Shown here: piece by piece, positions 6,410-10,539 of the stretch
How the letters are laid out: each line of letters opens with the position of its first letter
How positions within the stretch are numbered: position 1 is the first letter of the stretch
Assembly (NCBI GenBank): GCA_964427965.1
Contig: CAYRWK010000026.1
Coordinates: 1-10,539, forward strand
From: CAYRWK01 sp964427965
GTDB taxonomy: Bacteria > Patescibacteriota > WWE3 > UBA101185 > UBA10185
Direction: 5' to 3'
Length of the DNA: 10,539 bases
Notes under the pieces: model-generated
Told to the model about the DNA's origin: nothing
Databases searched by the model: none
Seen by the model: the letters and a program-made list of their open reading frames with translations, nothing else
Made by a program: the position numbers and the translations under genes

Positions 6410-7093
6410 TTAACCGAGTTTGTAACCGGAATTTCTGACATTGATAATCATTGTTTTTGCTATGTTTCCAGGTATACCTGCTGGAATTAAAAAATTATCA
6501 ATTAAGTCTTGCCTTATTGTCTGTATGTCTTGGGCAACATCCTTATTGACTGAATTTGGGTTCACTTCCTCACTCCCAATATCAATTCCCACCTCTTTTG
6601 CTACTTCTAGATAATAAACAATGTTACCTGGTTTTTTCATTAACAAACGAAGCAATCTGATTTCTCTTGTTAATGATATTTTCTCAAGGGGAGGGTTGTC
6701 TTTGTATTGTAAAGTAAATCTTTCTAAATCTAGTGTGAGTTCTTTCCATTGATATATTTCTTTTTCAGTCTGCTTAATTTTCTCTTCCTGAGTCATATTT
6801 TTTAACCCAGACAAATATTTTTTTAGGTCATCGTGGTTAAAACTAACTTTATAGTTAGCAAAGTAATGAATGGCGCTAGCATTTGGAGCGGGTTGGCCAT
6901 CCTCTCCTTGCTTAATAAGTTTTAATACGCCATCATCGACCATTTTCTGAATACTATGTGGGTTTTTGTAGCAGGGGGCGCTTGGATGACGGGAAGTAAA
7001 ATTAATAGAATAAATTATTGTAGTAACCTCGTTACCAATAGGAGGGATTTCTAGCAGAGATTCAGCAATATTCTTTATATCTTCAATTTTCAT
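6410..7093 (-). CDS. Winged-helix DNA-binding protein (OmpR/PhoB-type C-terminal domain, no receiver)
   Basis: This 227-aa protein has a C-terminal part (about 138-227) that follows the transcriptional regulatory protein C-terminal pattern: an L-T-R-E-I-R-L-L-R-L-L opening, a P-G-N-I-V turn, a helix with I-Q-T-I-R-Q-D-L, and the terminal hairpin I-I-N-V-R-N-S-G-Y-K-L. There is no phospho-acceptor receiver domain. The first 90 residues contain a second short helical segment (S-I-Q-K-M-V-D-D-G-V-L-K-L-I-K) and the middle is a charged helical region (about 100-130). It is likely an element-encoded transcriptional regulator; targets are unknown. The start ATG at 7093 has only a weak AGAG upstream. 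The terminator just upstream separates it from the 75-aa gene, so it needs its own promoter in 7094-7167. Confidence 0.82.
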   Translation of the reverse strand: MKIEDIKNIAESLLEIPPIGNEVTTIIYSINFTSRHPSAPCYKNPHSIQKMVDDGVLKLIKQGEDGQPAPNASAIHYFANYKVSFNHDDLKKYLSGLKNMTQEEKIKQTEKEIYQWKELTLDLERFTLQYKDNPPLEKISLTREIRLLRLLMKKPGNIVYYLEVAKEVGIDIGSEEVNPNSVNKDVAQDIQTIRQDLIDNFLIPAGIPGNIAKTMIINVRNSGYKLG

Positions 7094-7167
7094 AATTCTC
7101 TATTTTCAAAATTCTCAATTACTTACATTCTACTAAAAACAGCCCATTATTACGAACCAATGGAAAC

Positions 7168-7201
7168 AAAAAAGAAGGCCAGCTATGAACAGCCAGCCTT
7201 C
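7168..7201 (-). terminator. Rho-independent terminator of the 75-aa gene
   Basis: Read on the minus strand, GAAGGCTGGCTG pairs with TAGCTGGCCTTC (12 positions, three of them G-T wobbles) around a TTCA loop, followed at once by six T. It lies 14 bp past the stop of the 75-aa gene. There is no T tract in the plus direction. Confidence 0.85.
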
Positions 7202-7215
7202 TCGAAAGGAATCTC

Positions 7216-7443
7216 TTATTCTTTTTTGCTCTTAGGAGACGCTTTTATTTTAGCTTTTTCTTCGCTCTTTTCCACTGGAGCAATAACTACCGCCTCCACT
7301 GGTTTAGTTTCTGCCTTTCTTGCTTTTCTTCTTGCCATATAAGCGACTCTTGCGGCTCGCCCTTTTTCACTTTCCTGATATTTTTTTCTGGCAATTTTTC
7401 CCTTTGAACTTTGACAGTATTTTCGTTGGGATTGCGACCACAT
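7216..7443 (-). CDS. Small basic protein with 13-residue tandem repeats
   Basis: This 75-aa protein has the best translation signal of its region: GGAGGTGAT ending 5 nt before the ATG (GGAGG 9 nt away). The first half is a tandem repeat of period 13, anchored by tyrosines at 9, 22 and 35: Y-C-Q-S-S-K-G-K-I-A-R-K, then Y-Q-E-S-E-K-G-R-A-A-R-V, then a degenerate Y-M-A-R-R-K-A-R-K. The second half is low-complexity Lys/Glu/Ala/Pro (K-P-V-E-A-V-V-I-A-P-V-E). High positive charge and K-G-K/A-R repeats suggest nucleic-acid binding. Similar Y-x2-S-x-K-G-K repeats are, as I recall, found in small proteins of phages and mobile elements. It is transcribed alone, ended by a strong terminator. The function is unknown. 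Confidence 0.72.
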   Translation of the reverse strand: MWSQSQRKYCQSSKGKIARKKYQESEKGRAARVAYMARRKARKAETKPVEAVVIAPVEKSEEKAKIKASPKSKKE

Positions 7444-7522
7444 ATATCATCACCTCCAATCTTGTTTTAACTAATAACTATCTTAATTATCAAGACCCAC
7501 AAGACAGAAGGCACCCTGGAAC

Positions 7523-7542
7523 CACTAGGTAAAACTAGGTAA
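7523..7542. repeat. Tandem 10-bp repeat (CACTAGGTAA / AACTAGGTAA)
   Basis: Two adjacent copies differ only at the first base. The period is one helical turn, as in iterons or operator arrays. It lies 80 bp upstream of the 75-aa gene start. The 8-bp core ACTAGGTA also occurs inverted at 4690-4697 and 9678-9685. Confidence 0.55.
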
Positions 7543-7674
7543 GACCCGGGGTATGTATTGTTAGATTTACCAAATAGGACATATTAACTCTCATGATTCA
7601 ATAGGAAACAAAAAAGCTATTTACATCTCTCTTTACGAAATATGTAATCAAGAGGGCGGATAAAAAGTTTATTC

Positions 7675-7786
7675 AAAACCTATTAGAATCTACATAAGAC
7701 TGTACAATTTATGGCTGATGACTGTCTTAAAAGTCTATGAACTTAAAATTGAAGGGGAGGATTTTTGGTCAAAAACAATAGGTTTT
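7675..7786. repeat. 10-bp inverted repeat AAAACCTATT / AATAGGTTTT
   Basis: Perfect 10-bp arms at 7675-7684 and 7777-7786 are separated by 92 bp of non-coding DNA. The AT-rich composition makes chance possible. The loop is too long for a terminator. Confidence 0.3.
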
Positions 7787-7835
7787 TATATTTTTCTTAG
7801 TTAATCCAAATATTCTTTATTTCCCATGGGTGCCC

Positions 7836-7864
7836 TTTAGTTCTCCGTTCATTTTTAGTACAAT
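7836..7864 (+). promoter_or_regulatory. Promoter of the hydrolase-transporter operon
   Basis: TTTAGT (7836-7841) and TACAAT (7859-7864) are separated by 17 bp. The expected transcription start, near 7870, coincides with the first ATG (7869). The message is either leaderless from there or starts at ATG 7890 with a leader of about 20 nt. The same -35 and spacing occur before the gene at 9831. Confidence 0.6.
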
Positions 7865-7889
7865 AGAGATGAAAATTAAGAAAAATAAA

Positions 7890-8777
7890 ATGACTAAACA
7901 ATTTGGACAAAAATTAGTTAGGGTTTCAACTTCTGATGGTTTATATCTTCACGGCTATTATGTTCCTAGTAAGGAAAGCAAAGTTGCAGTTCTTCACATT
8001 CACGGCTTTGAAGGTAACTTTTATGAGAATTTGTTTGTCCATGTTTTAGCTAATACTCTTGAGGGTTCAGATATTGCTTTCTTATCAGTGAATACCAGAG
8101 GAAATGGAAAGGATACAGATTTCAATACTACTGACGGAAACGTTAAAAGAGTTGGGGCTCATTATGAACTTCTGGAGGAAGCATATATTGATATCGACGC
8201 TTGGATGGAATTCCTTATCAAAGAAGGTTATGAAACCATTATTCTTCAAGGACATTCACTTGGAACTGTAAAAGTTGTTCGATACTTGACCGAAGGGAAG
8301 TATAAAGACAGGGTAAACAAACTTATCTTATTATCACCGTTTGATAAAAAGGCCTTTATTGAACCATATACAAAGAAAACAGTCGAAGAATTGTTGGCTA
8401 AAGCTCAACAAAAAATAGATGAGGGAAAAGAAGAAGAAAGGGTAACCAGGGATTTCGATATAGCTGACGTGTCATATAAATCTTATGTTAGTTGGTACAA
8501 ACAAGACGATTTCGGCAGAATGTTTGAGTTTTGCACAAAGGATTATGATTTCCCTGCACTAAAGAAAATTTCGATACCAACTAAAATTATTGTTGGCTCA
8601 AAAGATGAATATTTCCATGTAAGTAACCCCGAACATCCAGAGGAAGCAATGAAACTATTGCTCGACAATATACCTAACTCGAAAGGGAAAATAATAGATG
8701 GAGCTGTTCATTCCTTCAAACCACACGAAGAAATTATGGCTAAAGAAGTAATAAATTTTGTTCTAAATACTAATTGA
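7890..8777 (+). CDS. Alpha/beta hydrolase (serine hydrolase, DUF1749-like)
   Basis: From ATG 7890 this is 295 aa. The fold is clear: H-I-H-G at 36-39 forms the oxyanion loop, G-H-S-L-G gives the nucleophile elbow (Ser123), G-S-K-D supplies the acid (Asp239), and G-A-V-H-S-F supplies the base (His274). A helical cap of about 50-60 residues with much Lys/Glu lies between Ser and Asp. The N-terminal R-V-S-T-S-D-G-L-Y-L-H-G strand is typical of cytosolic hydrolases acting on small esters or amides; the substrate is unknown. No signal peptide is seen. In-frame alternatives are ATG 7869 (seven more residues, near-leaderless) and GTG 7830, the latter rejected because it lies upstream of the promoter. 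One base separates its stop from the next start, so it forms an operon with the EamA transporter. Confidence 0.92.
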   Translation: MTKQFGQKLVRVSTSDGLYLHGYYVPSKESKVAVLHIHGFEGNFYENLFVHVLANTLEGSDIAFLSVNTRGNGKDTDFNTTDGNVKRVGAHYELLEEAYIDIDAWMEFLIKEGYETIILQGHSLGTVKVVRYLTEGKYKDRVNKLILLSPFDKKAFIEPYTKKTVEELLAKAQQKIDEGKEEERVTRDFDIADVSYKSYVSWYKQDDFGRMFEFCTKDYDFPALKKISIPTKIIVGSKDEYFHVSNPEHPEEAMKLLLDNIPNSKGKIIDGAVHSFKPHEEIMAKEVINFVLNTN

Positions 8778-8778
8778 T

Positions 8779-9684
8779 ATGAAAAAAACGTTGGGTTTTA
8801 CATCTTTATTTATTTCAGCTATCGCTTTTGGCTCTTTTGGCATTTGGATAAGACTTTTGAATAATGAGATGTCTATTTATCAGCAAATCGTTCTTCGAAA
8901 TGGCTTTGCTTTTGTAATTGCGGTTTTAGTAGTTTTGCTAGCTAAACAGTTAAGAAACATTGAATGGAATAAAGTAAAAAAGTTAAATCTATTTCTTTAT
9001 GCGCTTTTGGTCCCACTATCTGTAATTGCATATAACATCTCCATGATAAATACAAAAATAGTCCTAGCCACTTTTGCCTTTTACGTTGGAACTATATTAA
9101 CAGGATGGTTTGCTGGACTGTTGTTTTATAAAGAAAAGTTAAATACAGAAAAATGGTTATCTTTAATACTTGTGTTAATAGGCTTGGGCTTGTTTGCATA
9201 TCCCTTTACAAATAGCAGTATTAACCTTGGGTTTATTGCAGGTGTTATTAGTGGTGTCTTAGATGGTTCTGCAAATGGATTTAGGAAAGATTTAGCAGGG
9301 AAAATAAGCAAATTTGTGCTAGTTTTGCTTACGGCGATTGGGGGCGTTTTTGTTTCTGGTTTAATGATGACCTATTTTCATCAAGGTGTAGCCTATCTAG
9401 GCTCAATGTCTACAACAGCTTGGGTTGTGGGTGCGTTTTTTGGTTCGTTGCTAGTAATTCTTAACTACTTACTTTTAGTAGGTTTTCAAAACTTTGATTT
9501 AAGTCTAGGGTCAATAGTCCTATCTTTAGAGCTTTTATTTGCGTTGATATTCGGAATATTAGTATTTAAGGAATTTCCAACCTCCAGGGAACTTTTAGGC
9601 GGTGTTTTTATCTTAAGTGCGAATATCATACCTAATGTCAAAATGTTACTGGCAAATAAAGCAACAGGAACTTCTTCTACCTAG
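8779..9684 (+). CDS. EamA/DMT-superfamily transporter
   Basis: This 301-aa integral membrane protein has about ten hydrophobic helices in two repeated halves, the standard size and plan for EamA (drug/metabolite) transporters. Half one ends with a G-L-L-F-Y-K-E-K-L segment (about 113-121), and half two ends with G-I-L-V-F-K-E-F-P (about 259-267). Both are the conserved helix-end Glu signature. The first helix holds the A-F-G-S-F-G-I-W motif. It acts in the cytoplasmic membrane, importing or exporting a small metabolite; the substrate cannot be told from sequence. The start lies one base after the hydrolase stop and has no own Shine-Dalgarno, so it is probably coupled. Pairing with a hydrolase suggests that the pair process and move the same compound, which is inference. 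Confidence 0.93.
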   Translation: MKKTLGFTSLFISAIAFGSFGIWIRLLNNEMSIYQQIVLRNGFAFVIAVLVVLLAKQLRNIEWNKVKKLNLFLYALLVPLSVIAYNISMINTKIVLATFAFYVGTILTGWFAGLLFYKEKLNTEKWLSLILVLIGLGLFAYPFTNSSINLGFIAGVISGVLDGSANGFRKDLAGKISKFVLVLLTAIGGVFVSGLMMTYFHQGVAYLGSMSTTAWVVGAFFGSLLVILNYLLLVGFQNFDLSLGSIVLSLELLFALIFGILVFKEFPTSRELLGGVFILSANIIPNVKMLLANKATGTSST

Positions 9685-9704
9685 TAAAATGGCGTTTAAT
9701 AGGC

Positions 9705-9733
9705 TTTAGTATTTCCTCTATTTCCACTATAAT
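9705..9733 (+). promoter_or_regulatory. Promoter of the dehydrogenase-like gene
   Basis: TTTAGT (9705-9710), a 17-bp spacer and a perfect TATAAT (9728-9733) precede the gene at 9831. This gives a leader of about 90 nt. The -35 and spacing are the same as in the hydrolase promoter. Confidence 0.7.
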
Positions 9734-9739
9734 GTAGGT

Positions 9740-9830
9740 ACTTCAATCGTAGGATTGTCCTGAAAATTAAGAAAAGATAAAGAAAAGAGAATAATGGAGA
9801 ATTTATTATCTTTTTAGAAAGGACAAATCT
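9740..9830 (+). other. 5' leader with two possible stems
   Basis: Near the predicted transcript start, CAATC-GTAG-GATTG (9744-9757) makes a small hairpin. Further on, AAAAGATAA (9772-9780) can pair with TTATCTTTT (9806-9814), ending just before the Shine-Dalgarno AAAGGA (9818-9823). Between them the leader is A/G-rich. Both stems are weak and no riboswitch class is recognised. Confidence 0.3.
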
Positions 9831-10539
9831 ATGAAAAACATCACTGTTTTATATCCAGAGTCGGAGTTTACTCCTGACCAATTACATAAACTAAGTTTTA
9901 CAGGAAAAGTATCCTTTGCGGATAGTATTAGTAACGGTTCTTTAAACGGATTAGTTAAGTATTTAAGAGATGCGGATATAGTAGCCTTCTCACCCGACGT
10001 ATTTGGCAAGAATGCTAAAAAAAGACTATCTGAAATATTGGAGAAATCGCCGAAAATCAAAGGCTTGGCATTGAATTCTACCCATGCCGATTTTATTAAC
10101 ATGGATTATTGCCAGGAAAGAGGCATTACTGTTACAACTGTTCCCGACCATACAACAGAAGCGATGGCTGAATATACAGTATTACTCCTTCTTGCTTGTG
10201 CTAGACGTGTGTTTATTAACGGCTGGGAGGCACAGAAAAGAAATTATCGGCAGGAGTTAGGCTTTGAACTGTTAGGTAAAACCCTGGGCATTATCGGTGT
10301 AAATGCTGTCAGCGAAAGACTGATTAAGATAGCCAAGCCATTCGGCCTAAGAATATATATTTGCAATGAACCACCGATAAGGCTCGAAGGAGCAGAAAGG
10401 AAATCACTCGGAGAAGTGCTTTACCATTCCGATTTACTGGTTATCAACTTGCCCGAAACTGAGGGAAACAAAAAGTTTCTGGACAAAGAAAAAATAAGCA
10501 GGATTGGACAAGGGGCGATAGTTATCAATCTTTCAGGCC
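9831..10539 (+). CDS. D-2-hydroxyacid dehydrogenase-like protein with degenerate motifs (partial, 3' end beyond window)
   Basis: ATG 9831 follows AAAGGA by 7 nt, and 236 codons are open to the right edge. The organisation matches NAD-dependent 2-hydroxyacid dehydrogenases: a substrate-binding half, then the linker G-I-T-V-T-T-V-P-D-H-T-T-E-A-M-A-E with a hydrophobic helix, then the inserted Rossmann domain from about 148. Key sites differ. The loop normally G-x-G-x-x-G reads G156-V-N-A-V-S161, so the second and third glycines are lost. The segment usually N-T-A-R-G reads N-L-S-G at the very edge, so the catalytic arginine is not where expected. The next codon begins with C, so an arginine one residue later cannot be excluded. 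It is a divergent or possibly non-catalytic member. It has its own promoter and is not part of the preceding operon. Substrate and cofactor use are unknown. Confidence 0.85.
   Translation, partial: MKNITVLYPESEFTPDQLHKLSFTGKVSFADSISNGSLNGLVKYLRDADIVAFSPDVFGKNAKKRLSEILEKSPKIKGLALNSTHADFINMDYCQERGITVTTVPDHTTEAMAEYTVLLLLACARRVFINGWEAQKRNYRQELGFELLGKTLGIIGVNAVSERLIKIAKPFGLRIYICNEPPIRLEGAERKSLGEVLYHSDLLVINLPETEGNKKFLDKEKISRIGQGAIVINLSG

Larger units (their letters stand above)
7444..7868. other. Long non-coding region between divergent genes
   Basis: About 425 bp separate the 75-aa gene from the hydrolase. I find no convincing gene: frames are under 30 codons or lack a ribosome binding site. It holds the leader of the 75-aa gene, a 10-bp tandem repeat (7523-7542), a 10-bp inverted repeat (7675-7684 / 7777-7786), four copies of AATAGG (three direct at 7573, 7600, 7777 and one inverted at 7679), a GGCACCC/GGGTGCC pair (7510-7516, 7828-7834), and a promoter for the hydrolase at its right end. 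It could be the element's replication or regulatory region, or contain its right boundary. None of this is established. Confidence 0.5.

Noticed and set aside
6256..6438. Plus-strand 60-aa frame between two minus-strand genes
   Set aside because: It overlaps both gene ends and includes the 11-bp tandem repeat, with no ribosome site.
7511..7527. GTGGTTC-x-AG similarity to the tRNA T-arm on the minus strand, considered as the second att site
   Set aside because: Only about nine of ten bases match and the orientation is inverted relative to the tRNA, which does not fit integration by direct repeat.
7160..7532. Plus-strand frames at 7160-7342 and 7320-7532
   Set aside because: They are antisense to the 75-aa gene and its terminator. 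The reverse gene has a much better ribosome site.
7718..7804. Short plus-strand frame of 28 codons and a tiny one after GGGGAGG at 7755
   Set aside because: The first has no ribosome site, and the second would need a TTG start for an 11-codon product. I see no support for either.
7830..7868. GTG start of the hydrolase at 7830
   Set aside because: It would begin upstream of a good TTTAGT-17-TACAAT promoter, and the added residues do not resemble the hydrolase N-terminus.
9126..10102. Minus-strand frames at 9126-9311 and 9806-10102
   Set aside because: They are shadows of the transporter and the dehydrogenase-like gene.

Overview
The window looks like an AT-rich bacterial chromosome segment carrying an integrated mobile element. 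Four things suggest a Candidate Phyla Radiation (Patescibacteria, perhaps Microgenomates-like) genome: very compact gene spacing, several genes with little or no Shine-Dalgarno sequence, a DUF1189-type membrane protein beside a tRNA gene, and a large serine recombinase sitting on that tRNA. This placement is inference from style. No marker gene that would settle it is present. UGA is used as a normal stop.

Layout. (1) 1-1663, minus: a long secreted, cysteine-containing protein that runs off the left edge with no stop in view. (2) 1706-2593, plus: a polytopic DUF1189-like membrane protein, divergent from the first gene across 42 bp. (3) 2616-2690, plus: a complete tRNA-Asn (GTT) with encoded CCA. 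(4) 2655-7443, all minus: the mobile-element module. In transcription order it holds a 75-aa Lys/Arg-rich repeat protein with its own terminator, a 227-aa winged-helix protein, a 427-aa protein with a C-terminal helix-turn-helix, a 146-aa serine-recombinase catalytic domain lacking the usual nucleophile, a 61-aa small protein, and a full-length large serine recombinase whose last 11 codons and stop lie inside the tRNA. (5) 7444-7868: the only long non-coding stretch, with short tandem and inverted repeats and a promoter for the rightward genes. (6) 7890-9684, plus: a two-gene operon of an alpha/beta hydrolase and an EamA/DMT transporter. (7) 9831-10539, plus: a D-2-hydroxyacid dehydrogenase-like protein with a degenerate nucleotide-binding loop, cut by the right edge.

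How it may work together. The large recombinase is the likely integrase and uses the tRNA-Asn 3' end as attachment site. The 427-aa protein, the defective recombinase and the 61-aa protein are tightly packed and probably co-translated, which suggests replication, control or directionality functions. The 227-aa protein is a likely transcriptional regulator. No relaxase, capsid, terminase or toxin gene is recognisable, so this is a minimal element or only its integration end. The right boundary could not be located. The hydrolase/transporter/dehydrogenase block may be cargo or flanking chromosome.
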